DNA from: JARFVT01 sp036677425
GTDB taxonomy: Bacteria > Pseudomonadota > Alphaproteobacteria > UBA8366 > Aestuariispiraceae
Direction of reading: 5' to 3'
DNA length: 64,000 nucleotides
NCBI GenBank assembly: GCA_036677425.1
Contig: JARFVT010000013.1
Location: forward strand, 1,488,001 to 1,552,000
A model generated the notes under the pieces. That model did not search any database. It was not told where the DNA came from and saw nothing but the letters and a program-made list of their open reading frames with translations. Position 1 is the first letter of the stretch. Each line of letters starts with the position of its first letter. The translations under genes and the position numbers were made by a program. Positions 36,252 to 46,594 of the stretch are shown here, one piece after another.

Positions 36252-37529
36252 ATGAAAAAATTAATGCATATTAAATATGATTGGAAATTGAATAATAATA
36301 TAACAAAATTAATGCATGCGATAAGTGCCAATGGTAAGGAGGCTCGTTTTATTGGCGGTTATGTTCGCGACATATTATTAAAAAAGCCGGTGAATGATAT
36401 TGATATAGCAACCGAAGCCACGCCAGATGAAATTATTAATCTTTTAAAGGCCGCAAATATAAAGGCAATTCCAACGGGAATTAAACATGGCACGATCACG
36501 GCGGTTATTGATAAAGAAACATTTGAAATAACCACATTGCGCCGTGATAAAGAAAATTTTGGCCGCCATGCAACGGTTGAATTTATCAATGATTGGCAAC
36601 AAGACGCAGCCAGACGTGATTTTACCATAAATGCCATGTCATTGGATATGGATGGCAATATACATGATTATTTCAATGGTATTGACGATGCTAACGCTGG
36701 CATTATCCGTTTTGTTGGCGATCCAGAAAAAAGAATAAGTGAGGATTATTTACGCATATTGCGGTATTTTCGTATGCTGGCATATTACAGCAAGGATATT
36801 ATCCATCAACCATCGCTTAATGGATGCATTAAATTGGCAGCGAATATCAAAATATTATCGCGCGAACGGGTTGGGCAAGAAATATTACGCCTGTTCAATG
36901 CACCAGATCCACTTGCCACAATTAAAATAATGGCTAAGCATAAAGCTTTTCAATCAATCTTTCCAGATGTGGTAATAAATATTTGCCCCCAAGATATAAA
37001 AAGATTATCGCATTATTTTAAATTGGAAAAAAAACACAATGCAACCATCAGTGCCCTATGCCGTATGGCCGTATTATTCAAATCATATTTATTAAATAAA
37101 CAGCAAATAACTGTTATTTCCTCAAGTTTAATATTATCAAAGACGGGAAAGGATAAATTTATAAAATATTGCTGCAATAATATTGACCTAAACAAACCCA
37201 TCGATAATCTTGAAAATTATTATTTAATCAATCATCTTGGGCATGATATATTCAAACAAATATTATTAATATCGGCGGCATTTGAACAAATTGATATTGC
37301 ATCTGAATATTGGGAATTTATCGATCATAATAAAAATAGAAAATTCCAAATAACGGGTAATGATGTTATTTTGCTTGGCATTACCGATGGCTTAATAATT
37401 GGTAAATATTTGAAATTAACTAAAATATGGTGGATTGAAAATGCCTTTAATAAATCACGCCAGCAATGCCTTGAATATTTGGAAACTATCGATAAAAATA
37501 ATATTTATGATTCAGATTTATCAATATGA
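36252..37529 (+). CDS. CCA tRNA nucleotidyltransferase / poly(A) polymerase family
   Basis: 425 residues. Class II nucleotidyltransferase: FIGGYVRDILLKK near residue 34, DIDIATEATPDE with the catalytic Asp pair, and RRDFTINAMSLD. Repairs or adds CCA at tRNA 3' ends; short alphaproteobacterial form. Begins 5 bp after DUF6111. Its 3' end overlaps the convergent DUF2889 gene by 25 bp. Confidence 0.9.
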   Translation: MKKLMHIKYDWKLNNNITKLMHAISANGKEARFIGGYVRDILLKKPVNDIDIATEATPDEIINLLKAANIKAIPTGIKHGTITAVIDKETFEITTLRRDKENFGRHATVEFINDWQQDAARRDFTINAMSLDMDGNIHDYFNGIDDANAGIIRFVGDPEKRISEDYLRILRYFRMLAYYSKDIIHQPSLNGCIKLAANIKILSRERVGQEILRLFNAPDPLATIKIMAKHKAFQSIFPDVVINICPQDIKRLSHYFKLEKKHNATISALCRMAVLFKSYLLNKQQITVISSSLILSKTGKDKFIKYCCNNIDLNKPIDNLENYYLINHLGHDIFKQILLISAAFEQIDIASEYWEFIDHNKNRKFQITGNDVILLGITDGLIIGKYLKLTKIWWIENAFNKSRQQCLEYLETIDKNNIYDSDLSI

Positions 37530-38086
37530 TATTCAGGCCATAATTCTTTAACAATGCTGTTATGCACGTCATATGAATAACAAGTATTTAATAAGGGTGG
37601 TTTATTATTTTTATTAGTTTTTATACGTGGCTCAAGCCCAGCTATTTCCCTGCCCTTGTCATTTGATGCCCATATAGTTTGAAATGCCGTTGTTGCCATT
37701 GGTGCTAAAAGCTCCGTCAAATGTACGCAACCATTGACCCCACCCAGTATTTTTTTGACTTCTGATAACCAACCAGAGCCAATTTTAATACCAGCAATCT
37801 TTTGATAATCAACTGCAATATTAGGGCATATATTATATGGGCTTAAGTCTGTTACGGCCTCTGCCTTATGAATTAACATATGATCATCCAAGGTTAGCCT
37901 AACCCACATATCATGAATGGCTTCACCAGTTTTAATAGTGCCGCGATGGCTAATTTTAAAATCATATGATTTAACATCACGCATATGGCCTTCGATATCC
38001 CATAACCCATCTTTGCGAATATACCCAAAACATTCAATAGTTCGTTTATGAATTGGAAAACGTTCATTAGGCTTACTTAATGGCAT
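37505..38086 (-). CDS. DUF2889 family protein
   Basis: 193 residues. Matches the alphaproteobacterial DUF2889 pattern: IECFGYIRKDGLWDIEGHMRD, then WVRLTLDDHMLIHKAEAVTD and GCVHLTELLAPMATTAFQT. Function unknown. It lies 38 bp downstream of corC on the same strand. Confidence 0.82.
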   Translation of the reverse strand: MPLSKPNERFPIHKRTIECFGYIRKDGLWDIEGHMRDVKSYDFKISHRGTIKTGEAIHDMWVRLTLDDHMLIHKAEAVTDLSPYNICPNIAVDYQKIAGIKIGSGWLSEVKKILGGVNGCVHLTELLAPMATTAFQTIWASNDKGREIAGLEPRIKTNKNNKPPLLNTCYSYDVHNSIVKELWPEYHIDKSES

Positions 38087-38124
38087 TTAATCTATCCTAT
38101 ATTTAAATAATTTAATATTGCTAT

Positions 38125-39408
38125 TTAATTACCAGCATCAATATATGGGGTAACTCGCAATGAAGTTAATTGGTTACGCTGTCGCTTTAAAATAATGAAA
38201 CGGAAACCAAAGAAATTAAAAACCTGCCCAGCTTCAGGAATTATTCTTGCTTCATGCAAAATTAAACCCGCGATGGTATTGGCATTATCATCTGGTAAGT
38301 TCCAATCAAATTGACGGTTTAAATCACGAATAGTTACACTGCCATCAATAATATAGCTATTATTTGCTTGTGCCTCTACCCCTTTGACTTCCGCGTCATT
38401 TTCATCATCAATTTCACCAACAATTTCTTCTAAAATATCTTCCAATGTAACAATACCCATGAAAGTACCATATTCATCGACAACAATTGCAAAATGTTCT
38501 CGTCTTGCACGAAATTCCTGTAATTGATCAAGCAATGTTGTGGTCTCAGGAATAAACCAAGCCTTTGAGGATAACTCTTCTAAATCAGGTAGAATATTAG
38601 TTTTTTGACTGGCATAGATCGCACGCAATAATGATTTTGCATGTAAAACCCCTAATATATTATCCGCATTGCCGCGCATTAATAAAATACGAGTATAATT
38701 ACTAGCCAACAGCTTTTCAATATTATCTTCAATATTTTCATCAAGATCTATCATCTCAACATTGCTGCGATATGTCATTATTTCTTCAACATCGACATCA
38801 TCAAGATCAAGAATAGAGCGCAACATCAGACGCTCTTGTTTTGTTTCAGGCTCAACCCCCTCATGCAATTCAATCGCGCCGCGCAATTCTTCTTCTTTTT
38901 CATCATGGTCTATAGTGGTAATAATATTGACACCAAATAACCATAAGACAGAACGCACCACCAGTTGCACAAACCATGTTATCGGCCAAAAAATCATAAT
39001 AATTATACGGATTGCTGGTGCAATAAAAAGTGCTACCCGATCTGGATTGCTAAGCGCCCATGTTTTTGGCAGAACCTCTGCAAATATTAAAATCAACATG
39101 GTCATTACCAAGGTCGCATAAATAATTCCAGTCTCGCCAAAAAACTGAATTAATAAACTTGTGGCTAATGCAGATGCCAAAATATTAACAAGATTATTAC
39201 CAAATAAAATCGAACCAATAAGCGTATCTTTTTTTTCTAATAATGATAATATAAGTTTTGCACGATTGTCGCCTTGTTTTGCCAATTGATGCATTCTGGC
39301 CTTTGACGCGCCAGTCATCGCCGTTTCTGAGCCTGAAAAAAAACCAGAAATAACAAGTAATATAAATATAATACCGCCAGATATTAAAATTTCGCTATTA
39401 TCCATCAT
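38125..39408 (-). CDS. CNNM/CorC-type transporter-associated protein
   Basis: About 427 residues: DUF21/CNNM membrane domain (residues 1-180, start GFFSGSETAMTGASKARM), two CBS domains (about 205-325; LMRSILDLDDVDVEEIM, then VVDEYGTFMGIVTLEDILEE), and a C-terminal CorC/HlyC domain. The family is tied to magnesium (and cobalt) homeostasis. Start on or next to the aroB stop, so coupled to it; both ATGs at 39408 and 39405 are possible. Confidence 0.87.
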   Translation of the reverse strand: MMDNSEILISGGIIFILLVISGFFSGSETAMTGASKARMHQLAKQGDNRAKLILSLLEKKDTLIGSILFGNNLVNILASALATSLLIQFFGETGIIYATLVMTMLILIFAEVLPKTWALSNPDRVALFIAPAIRIIIMIFWPITWFVQLVVRSVLWLFGVNIITTIDHDEKEEELRGAIELHEGVEPETKQERLMLRSILDLDDVDVEEIMTYRSNVEMIDLDENIEDNIEKLLASNYTRILLMRGNADNILGVLHAKSLLRAIYASQKTNILPDLEELSSKAWFIPETTTLLDQLQEFRARREHFAIVVDEYGTFMGIVTLEDILEEIVGEIDDENDAEVKGVEAQANNSYIIDGSVTIRDLNRQFDWNLPDDNANTIAGLILHEARIIPEAGQVFNFFGFRFIILKRQRNQLTSLRVTPYIDAGN

Positions 39409-39410
39409 TA

Positions 39411-40589
39411 TCAATCGCCACCATTTTTAATTGAACCATGAACACATTGGCGTAAAATATCAATCGGCACATTATTAGTAACGAAACTATCACCAATTGA
39501 TTTTGCCAAAATAAAAGTTATCATGCCTTGGCTAACCTTTTTATCCTTACCCATAATATTGATTAAATCATCCATATTCCATGTCATCCCTGCGATATCT
39601 GTTGGGCTTACGGGCAGACCTGCTTTTGATAAATGGCGGCGCAATCTTGCGGCATCTTCGGCGGCGCATAAACCAAGCATCACCGATAGATCAAAGGCCA
39701 TAACCATACCAATCGATACGGCCTCCCCATGCACTAATTTTGTTCCATATCCAACTGCCGTTTCTAATGAATGACCAAATGTGTGGCCTAAATTCAACAA
39801 GGCGCGCATATTTTGTTCAGTTTCATCAAGCGCAACAATTTCCGCCTTGGCCATACAACTTACCTTAACCGCATGAATGCGTGATTGAACATCACCATTT
39901 ATCATATCTTTGCCATGTTTTTCTAGCCATGTGAAAAAATCTGGTTTGTTAATCGCGCCATATTTGACTATCTCAGCATATCCCGCCAAAAAATCACGTT
40001 TTGTCAATGTATTCAGGCTATTAATATCGGCTAATACCAATTTTGGTTGATGAAATGCCCCGACAAGGTTTTTCCCTGCGGCAATGTTAATACCCGTTTT
40101 ACCACCAACGGAACTATCAACTTGCGCCAATAAGCTTGTTGGGATTTGAATAAAGTCAATCCCACGTAGTAAAATAGCAGCAGCAAAACCCGTTAAATCA
40201 CCAACCACACCACCACCAAGGGCGATTAAGGTGCTTTTACGTTCAATTCCTAATGCCATGATATCGTTAATTAAACTAGTTAAACTATCAAAGCTTTTTG
40301 TCGGCTCACCCGCAGGCATTATTATGCTATCATATGATATATCATGATTGGCAAGCGATCTAGTCAATATTTCAAGATAAAGCGGCGCAACATTATCGTC
40401 GCTAACAATTATTACGCGCGGCAATTTTAAAATTGGCTTGATAAATTGGCCTGCTTTTATCAATATATCGGTGCCAATTATTATATCATAGGCGCGTATA
40501 CCAAGGCCAACAGATATAATTTCTGGGGTTATTTTCATATCGGCAAAACCATAATTTATTATTTTTCCACTCATTATTACTTTATTCAT
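39411..40589 (-). CDS. aroB: 3-dehydroquinate synthase
   Basis: 392 residues. Second step of the shikimate pathway: DAHP to 3-dehydroquinate with NAD and a metal. NAD site LGGGVVGDLTGFAA near residue 122; DSSVGGKTGIN; and metal ligands in NLGHTFGHSLETAVGY. The N-terminus is some 17 residues longer than usual, so the start may be the third Met. Order aroK-aroB-corC is standard in alphaproteobacteria. Confidence 0.92.
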   Translation of the reverse strand: MNKVIMSGKIINYGFADMKITPEIISVGLGIRAYDIIIGTDILIKAGQFIKPILKLPRVIIVSDDNVAPLYLEILTRSLANHDISYDSIIMPAGEPTKSFDSLTSLINDIMALGIERKSTLIALGGGVVGDLTGFAAAILLRGIDFIQIPTSLLAQVDSSVGGKTGINIAAGKNLVGAFHQPKLVLADINSLNTLTKRDFLAGYAEIVKYGAINKPDFFTWLEKHGKDMINGDVQSRIHAVKVSCMAKAEIVALDETEQNMRALLNLGHTFGHSLETAVGYGTKLVHGEAVSIGMVMAFDLSVMLGLCAAEDAARLRRHLSKAGLPVSPTDIAGMTWNMDDLINIMGKDKKVSQGMITFILAKSIGDSFVTNNVPIDILRQCVHGSIKNGGD

Positions 40590-40621
40590 AAATATATTGA
40601 TGTTTAATTAATGATTATCTG

Positions 40622-41191
40622 CTATTTTTTATTTTGAAAAGCAATTACCGCGTCAATTATTCGATCACGCATAGCCTCTTTGCTTATATTTTCGCTTATA
40701 ACTTCCATATCGGCCTTGGCATATATTGGATAACGTTTTTTGATTAAACCACGCAATATATCCTGTGGATTATCCGCCTTTAACAATGGCCTGTGATCGC
40801 GTCTTGAAACCCGTTCCCACAATATATCAAAATCTGCATTCAACCAAATACTTATAGCATTTTTTTGAATTATATCACGGGTTTTACTTTCAATATAAGC
40901 ACCGCCACCTGTTGCCAAAACACAACAATCATTAGTCAATAATCTTTCAATCACACGGCATTCACCATCACGAAAATGTTCTTCGCCATAATATTTGAAT
41001 ATTTCCTCTATTGATCGATTCGCGGCAACTTCAATTTCATTATCCGCGTCAATGAATGGTAAACCAATTTTTTGCGCAACCATCCGCCCAATAACAGATT
41101 TACCCGCCCCCATCATGCCAATTAGAACTATCGGCTTGGTAAAGCCTATATTATTATATGCCCTATCACCATTAATAACATCAATTGGCAT
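40622..41191 (-). CDS. aroK: Shikimate kinase
   Basis: About 189 residues. Walker A GMMGAGKSVIGR near residue 22, DADNEIE with the shikimate-binding Asp, and LATGGGAYI. Fifth step of the shikimate pathway. ATG at 41191 has GGAG 10 bases upstream; a start 12 codons earlier lacks one. The 312 bp upstream up to 41503 hold no gene that I can see, only AT-rich DNA. Confidence 0.92.
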   Translation of the reverse strand: MPIDVINGDRAYNNIGFTKPIVLIGMMGAGKSVIGRMVAQKIGLPFIDADNEIEVAANRSIEEIFKYYGEEHFRDGECRVIERLLTNDCCVLATGGGAYIESKTRDIIQKNAISIWLNADFDILWERVSRRDHRPLLKADNPQDILRGLIKKRYPIYAKADMEVISENISKEAMRDRIIDAVIAFQNKK

Positions 41192-41503
41192 TAAAATAAC
41201 ACTCCATAAGCTAATATAATAATTCATCTACTAATAATATAATAAAAAACATGACAATATAGCCAATAAAATATAGTTTAACCTTTAAATTATACCGTAT
41301 AATTGCCATACTTCTTCGATAAATTAATAACAAATAAAATAACATTATATTTTAATTCTTGGTGAAAGTAATTATACAACTGATCTTAAAATAAAGATTT
41401 ATATTATTTACAGTTAATACAAGTCATAAATAATGCAAGCGATAAATAATAATATTAAATATATGTTAATAGCATAAAAATATATAAAGGATTCATCTGA
41501 TCT

Positions 41504-41644
41504 ATGGGGTATTTTTTAAAAATTACTTTTGTAATATTAACCTTAATCATTATTGGTGGCACAATATTATTCACAATGAAGGATATTCCGGCACCAGTAC
41601 AAAATATTGAAATAATAATCGATAACAAACAATTTCCTAATTAA
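41504..41644 (+). CDS. 46-residue single-helix membrane protein
   Basis: ATG at 41504, stop at 41642-41644. Residues 7-24 form one membrane helix, followed by the short conserved pattern KDIPAPVQNIE and ending NKQFPN. Small proteins with WDIPAP-like cores at the same place, before the large protein and xerD, occur in other Rhodospirillales, which supports it as a real gene. It begins 5 bp before the next gene. RBS AAGG is about 16 bases upstream, rather far. Confidence 0.6.
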   Translation: MGYFLKITFVILTLIIIGGTILFTMKDIPAPVQNIEIIIDNKQFPN

Positions 41645-41649
41645 CCAAA

Positions 41650-43533
41650 ATGAAAACCATAACAATGCCCATATATATAGTGATATTTTTTTTCATTACC
41701 GCCATATTTTTTTTGGCTGATAATGGCAACGCATATGCCGATGACATTAATGATTCACAAAAAGCACCCATTTTATTATTGCCTAGAAATGATTTAAACA
41801 ATGGCAAGGATATTTTTTTTGACACAACTAGTAAAGCGACCAGAAACTCTGCCTCCCCTATTAACACGAAGAATAAAGGCATAATTTCTGTTGAAAACTT
41901 ACAACAAATTGACAGCCAAATATTTGGAATATTAGATAAAAATAACGGTGGGTTTGATTTTGAAATATGGCACGGCACAGACAATAACAATATAAGTCGC
42001 AATAATATCAAACATTTGTTATCATCCTTGCCTGATAATATAAATTCGCCCATATTGCGTAAATTAATTCGCCGTTTATTACTGAGCACTGTAAATTTAC
42101 CACGTAATGATCAAGATATAAATATCCCCCGTAATATTGGCGAATTAAGGATAAACCAGCTATTAAAAATGAATTTATTTCAAGATGCGGCTGCGTTAAT
42201 AAATATGGCTAAAAAAGCAGGTAATAATACCGATGAATTACAAAAAAAATTAGTTACCTCATATTTATATTTAAATTCTTATGACAAGGCCTGCGCCCAG
42301 ATACCATTGGCTAATGATAAATTAAACCAACCATATTGGCAGAAATTATTAATATTTTGCCAAGCATTGTCTGGTGATAAGGCAGGCGCGGAATTTGGCA
42401 CGACCCTATTGCTTGATATGGGCGAAGAAGACCAAGTATTTTTCAATTTAATTGATAAATTAATCAATGGCACAGAAATTAAATTATCCGCAATGCCAAA
42501 CCCTACGGCATTATCATTTGCACTGGCAAAATTAACCAAAACACCATTGCCAGATGACATATTAAATCATGATCAATCTGATAATTTGATAAATATTCGC
42601 CATATAATAATGCGGGTTATCGCAATGAATGATGCCAATGATATTGATATAAGATTAAAATATGCTGAGAAAGCGGCTAAAAATGGTGCAATAACCATCG
42701 ATGAATTAATAGATATTTATAAATCTATTAAATTTAGTAAAAAAGAGCTAAATAATCCCATGAGCATGTCAGAAAATAATAACTCCCCAAAAATAAGGGC
42801 ATTATTATATCAGGCATCGGCAAAAGAAAATATCATAGAAGCCAAAGTCTTAATCATCGAGAAAGCATTAGATTTAGCCAAACAAGCAGAATTATATCCA
42901 TTAATAATTGCAGTCTATAGCGAAGAAATTTTAAAAATTCCTGCCAATCTAGATATTGGATGGTTTGCCAGTGATGCAACACGGGCATTATATGCAATTG
43001 GTCGACCGTTACCAGCGCAGGCATGGTTAAAACATCTGCAAAAAATGGCCGTAAGCGATATTGAAGCAAGAAAGGCATTAATAAATTTCTGGCCGTTGGT
43101 TAATATTTCAGCAAAATCATTACTTCATAATCGGCAAATATTTGACGGCACTAGGAAATCATGGGTTGAAAGTAAATTCAAAAATATGGACGATAATAAT
43201 CAAGCTGTCGATCATATTACTAAATCATATATTTTATTAGAATCATTGGGCATAACAATTGCCGATGAAGCATGGTTAGATATGGCATTAATTGCTAAAT
43301 CACGCTATATTGTAACCCCTAATCAATCAATTTCACATATGTTATTATCTGCGGCAAAAAATGGTAAAAAGGCCGAGGTGATCATATGGATTATTAAAAT
43401 GCTTGGCGAAACCGGCATTGCACATGCCCCTGTTAATACAACCGCCGCGGCGATAAGCGCATTAAATATATTGGGCATGACGATAGAGGCAAGGGCAATA
43501 GCAATCGAAGCTGCCATTGCATATGGGCTTTAA
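41650..43533 (+). CDS. Large exported protein, helical-repeat type
   Basis: 627 residues. Signal peptide: ITMPIYIVIFFFITAIFF then NGNAYA, with cleavage near residue 27. The rest is helical with TPR-like pairs (FQDAAALINMAKKAG, SYDKACAQIP, DKAGAEFG), a likely periplasmic scaffold. Relatives of similar length stand before xerD in alphaproteobacteria, function unknown. No damage is visible. Confidence 0.75.
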   Translation: MKTITMPIYIVIFFFITAIFFLADNGNAYADDINDSQKAPILLLPRNDLNNGKDIFFDTTSKATRNSASPINTKNKGIISVENLQQIDSQIFGILDKNNGGFDFEIWHGTDNNNISRNNIKHLLSSLPDNINSPILRKLIRRLLLSTVNLPRNDQDINIPRNIGELRINQLLKMNLFQDAAALINMAKKAGNNTDELQKKLVTSYLYLNSYDKACAQIPLANDKLNQPYWQKLLIFCQALSGDKAGAEFGTTLLLDMGEEDQVFFNLIDKLINGTEIKLSAMPNPTALSFALAKLTKTPLPDDILNHDQSDNLINIRHIIMRVIAMNDANDIDIRLKYAEKAAKNGAITIDELIDIYKSIKFSKKELNNPMSMSENNNSPKIRALLYQASAKENIIEAKVLIIEKALDLAKQAELYPLIIAVYSEEILKIPANLDIGWFASDATRALYAIGRPLPAQAWLKHLQKMAVSDIEARKALINFWPLVNISAKSLLHNRQIFDGTRKSWVESKFKNMDDNNQAVDHITKSYILLESLGITIADEAWLDMALIAKSRYIVTPNQSISHMLLSAAKNGKKAEVIIWIIKMLGETGIAHAPVNTTAAAISALNILGMTIEARAIAIEAAIAYGL

Positions 43534-43557
43534 ATTTAATTTATATTTGGATGGTAA

Positions 43558-44487
43558 ATGCCATATTATAATGAAATATTTATGGAAATGTTAAGTGCCG
43601 AACGCGGTGCAAGCAATAATACAATCAAGGCATATAACAGTGATCTTGAAGATTTTAGCCATTTTTTAATGGTAAAAAACAAAAAAATTGACAAGGCCAA
43701 CAGCCAAGATATCAAGGCATATATCCATCATTTATCAAATAATAATATTGGTTCTGCAACCACAGCAAGGCGCATATCAACCTTGCGGCAATTTTATAAT
43801 TTCATCTATGCCGAAGGCTTGCGCGGCGATAACCCCATAAGTGCAATTGATGCCCCGCGCATCATTCGCCCGTTGCCAAAAATATTATCAATTGCCGAAG
43901 TTGATAGCCTTATAGCAGCTGCAAATATTAATAAAAGCCCTGAGGGTATCAGACTTTTATCCATGATTGAAATATTATATGCAACTGGATTGCGGGTAAG
44001 CGAATTAATTAAATTGCCATTGTCAAGCGTTGCCCATATTAAACATGATGCACCAATTGACGACAATCAACAAAAATACTTGATCATAATGGGCAAAGGT
44101 AATCGCGAACGTATTGTCCCATTATCAAAACCAGCTAGAGACATGATAATTGAATATAAATCCATTCGGCCTTATTTTTTAAAAACTATAGCAAAAAGCA
44201 AATATTTATTTCCCAGCACCGCCAAATCAGGCCATTTAACCAGACAACGCATGGGCCAGCTATTAAAACAACTAGCCTTGGTGGCAAATATTAACCCTGA
44301 ACGGGTAAGCCCGCATATTTTACGCCATGCCTTTGCCAGCCATCTATTAAATAATGGTGCTGATTTACGTATGTTACAACAATTATTGGGTCATGTAGAT
44401 ATTACTACCACCCAGATATATACTCATATATTAGATGAAAAATTAAAACAGGTCATAAATTCATCGCACCCATTGGCAAAAGAATAA
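43558..44487 (+). CDS. xerD: Tyrosine recombinase XerD
   Basis: 309 residues. N-terminal SAM-like domain (AERGASNNTIKAYNSDLEDF) and catalytic domain with the Arg in YATGLRVSELI, HILRHAFASHLL (His-Arg) and LLGHVDITTTQIYTHI (nucleophile Tyr). It resolves chromosome dimers with XerC at dif. Its place next to aroK/aroB is the conserved chromosomal one, so it is not a phage integrase. Confidence 0.92.
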   Translation: MPYYNEIFMEMLSAERGASNNTIKAYNSDLEDFSHFLMVKNKKIDKANSQDIKAYIHHLSNNNIGSATTARRISTLRQFYNFIYAEGLRGDNPISAIDAPRIIRPLPKILSIAEVDSLIAAANINKSPEGIRLLSMIEILYATGLRVSELIKLPLSSVAHIKHDAPIDDNQQKYLIIMGKGNRERIVPLSKPARDMIIEYKSIRPYFLKTIAKSKYLFPSTAKSGHLTRQRMGQLLKQLALVANINPERVSPHILRHAFASHLLNNGADLRMLQQLLGHVDITTTQIYTHILDEKLKQVINSSHPLAKE

Positions 44488-44553
44488 ATAAGATATATTC
44501 TATTAATAATATAATTTATTGATATAAACTAACCAATTAAGGCTTTAGTAAAA

Positions 44554-45471
44554 ATGCCAATTAAAATTCCTGATCATTTACCAGCCAGAAAATTCTTAGA
44601 ATCTGAGGGCCTTGTGATAATGCACGAATCACAGGCTGCAAAACAAGATATAAGGCCATTAAAAATTGCATTATTAAATTTAATGCCAAAAAAACAACAA
44701 ACAGAAATGCATTTTGCCAGATTAATCGGCGCAACCCCTATCCAAGTTGAATTAACCTTGCTGACCACTGGAAGCTATAGCCCCAACAATGTGTCGAAGC
44801 AACATATGTTGGATTTTTATCACCCATGGGAAGATGTTAAACAGCAAAAATTTGATGGCATGATTGTAACAGGTGCGCCAGTTGAATTAATGGAATTTCA
44901 AGATGTGGCCTATTGGCAAGAAATCACCAAAATTTTTAAATGGACACAAACCAATGTCCATAATTGTCTTAATATATGTTGGGGCGCACAAGCAGCATTA
45001 CATTATTTTTATAATGTGCCAAAATCAATTCTTGCGCAAAAAAAATTCGGCTTATTCAACCATCATATAGTCAAAAAAAACTCCACATTATTGCGTGGTT
45101 TCGCCGATGAATTTATCGTGCCAATTTCACGCCATACTGAAATTTATGTCGAAGATTTACCAAAAAATGCAGGATTAGAAATATTAGCCAGCAGCGATGA
45201 GGCCGGAGTTTGTATCATCAGGGACAGGAAAAAACGGCAAATTTATATGTTTAATCATTTGGAATATGATGCAACGGGGCTACGTGAAGAATATTTGCGT
45301 GATCTTGATCAAGGAAAAGATATAACTTTACCATATAATTACTTTCCAAATGATGATATAAATGCAAAACTATTGAATTCATGGCGAGCGCATGCACATT
45401 TATTTATTGGCAATTGGATAACAGAAGTATATGAAGATACGCCATATGATATCAATAAAATTGGCATGTAA
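44554..45471 (+). CDS. metA: Homoserine O-acyltransferase (MetA)
   Basis: 305 residues. Glutamine-amidotransferase-like fold: ALLNLMPKKQQTE near residue 40, nucleophile Cys in NICWGAQAALHYFY near 142, catalytic His and Glu in FNHLEYDATGLREEY. Acylates homoserine in methionine synthesis; most alphaproteobacterial members use acetyl-CoA. I looked for a SAM-II riboswitch in the 66-bp upstream gap and saw none. Confidence 0.93.
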   Translation: MPIKIPDHLPARKFLESEGLVIMHESQAAKQDIRPLKIALLNLMPKKQQTEMHFARLIGATPIQVELTLLTTGSYSPNNVSKQHMLDFYHPWEDVKQQKFDGMIVTGAPVELMEFQDVAYWQEITKIFKWTQTNVHNCLNICWGAQAALHYFYNVPKSILAQKKFGLFNHHIVKKNSTLLRGFADEFIVPISRHTEIYVEDLPKNAGLEILASSDEAGVCIIRDRKKRQIYMFNHLEYDATGLREEYLRDLDQGKDITLPYNYFPNDDINAKLLNSWRAHAHLFIGNWITEVYEDTPYDINKIGM

Positions 45472-45525
45472 GATTAAATTTCTGAACCATTAATATAATC
45501 TAATATAGGCATAATTTAAAAATAT

Positions 45526-45948
45526 ATGTTTAAACGATCGGGTAATGCTTTTTTAGGAACTTATGCAATCGCGCTATTTGCGTTATTGTTTAATTTTGCC
45601 TTGCCCGCATCCATCGCTATCGCTGCGGAAAATGGTCAAGCTGGTTATCTGTTAGAAATATGTTCATCAAATGGTGTTAAGGCAATTAAAGTCATTGATG
45701 GGGAATTCGCAAATGATTCCGCCCCACTTGATGATAAAGCAATAGCTAATCATAATTTATGTAGCTATTGCGCCAACCATAATGGTAACATTTCGGTTAT
45801 TAATGAACTGCTCTTCATTAATTCAGCCATATCTAGCGATAATCAAAACTGGTTTGTAATTTCAGATAATGATATTTTCCGTATAATATTCAATATATTA
45901 CCACCGGCAAGAGCACCACCAATTACATATAATGGCCTATTGGCCTGA
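45526..45948 (+). CDS. DUF2946-like exported protein
   Basis: 140 residues. Membrane/signal segment at residues 12-33; a Cys/His cluster NHNLCSYCANHNG near residue 80. Proteins of this kind are often next to copper genes. The 3' end stops 43 bp before the copper chaperone, and an out-of-frame overlap with an upstream extension of that gene was ignored. Confidence 0.6.
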   Translation: MFKRSGNAFLGTYAIALFALLFNFALPASIAIAAENGQAGYLLEICSSNGVKAIKVIDGEFANDSAPLDDKAIANHNLCSYCANHNGNISVINELLFINSAISSDNQNWFVISDNDIFRIIFNILPPARAPPITYNGLLA

Positions 45949-45991
45949 ATATCAAAATTATAATATATTTAAATATGAATGGAATTTGGAA

Positions 45992-46501
45992 ATGAAAAGT
46001 ATTTTTATTGGCATTGCTTTGGCCTTCACAGCATTTATTACATCGACGCCGGTCATAACCACCGCTCAAGCACATGATTTTAAAATTGGTGATATAGAAA
46101 TTAAACAACCTTGGGCGCGTGCAAGCGCCACCAAAAATGCAAAAGCTGGTGGTGCATTTTTAAGCCTGCATAATATGGGTCAAAAAGATGATATCTTATT
46201 ATCTGCATCAAGCCCTATAGCTAAAAAGTCTGAAATTCATGGTCATAAAATGGATGATAATGGCATGATGAAAATGTATGAATATGGTCCTTTAACAATC
46301 CCTGCTAAAAGCATGGTTGAATTAAAACCAGGTGGATTACATATAATGTTGATGAAATTAAATTCACCATTGATCGAAGGTAAAAAAGTTCCTATCACCC
46401 TTAATTTTAAATATGCTGGCGATATAACCATAATGGTTAATATTGATAAAGTAGGCGCGATGGGCAATATGAAAATGGGCAATATGAATAGCTCTAATTA
46501 A
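45992..46501 (+). CDS. Copper chaperone PCu(A)C
   Basis: About 169 residues. Signal peptide up to TTAQA; core IEIKQPWARASATKNAKAGG then SEIHGHKMDDNGMMKM and GGLHIMLM, carrying the H-M-H-M copper-ligand pattern of PCu(A)C. It delivers Cu(I) to the CuA centre of cytochrome oxidase in the periplasm. The tail is rich in Met (MGNMKMGNMN). I used the ATG at 45992 preceded by GGAA. Confidence 0.88.
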   Translation: MKSIFIGIALAFTAFITSTPVITTAQAHDFKIGDIEIKQPWARASATKNAKAGGAFLSLHNMGQKDDILLSASSPIAKKSEIHGHKMDDNGMMKMYEYGPLTIPAKSMVELKPGGLHIMLMKLNSPLIEGKKVPITLNFKYAGDITIMVNIDKVGAMGNMKMGNMNSSN

Positions 46502-46529
46502 TATATTTAATATATAAATATGTAATCAG

Positions 46530-46556
46530 ACGGATTTTATATAAAATAAAATCCGT
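46530..46556. terminator. Hairpin downstream of the copper chaperone gene
   Basis: Perfect 11-bp stem ACGGATTTTAT / ATAAAATCCGT with a 5-base loop, 28 bp after the stop. No T-run follows on the plus strand, so termination is probable but not certain. Confidence 0.6.
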
Positions 46557-46594
46557 TGGTTGCAATTTATAACGTAAATATATAATAAATCCAT

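Noticed and set aside
43558..44487. XerD-like recombinase as the integrase of the phage-like cluster
   Set aside because: It is full-length XerD in its conserved place near aroK/aroB, 13 kb from the cluster.
44488..44553. SAM-II riboswitch before metA
   Set aside because: The 66-bp gap is too short and lacks the conserved pseudoknot sequence.
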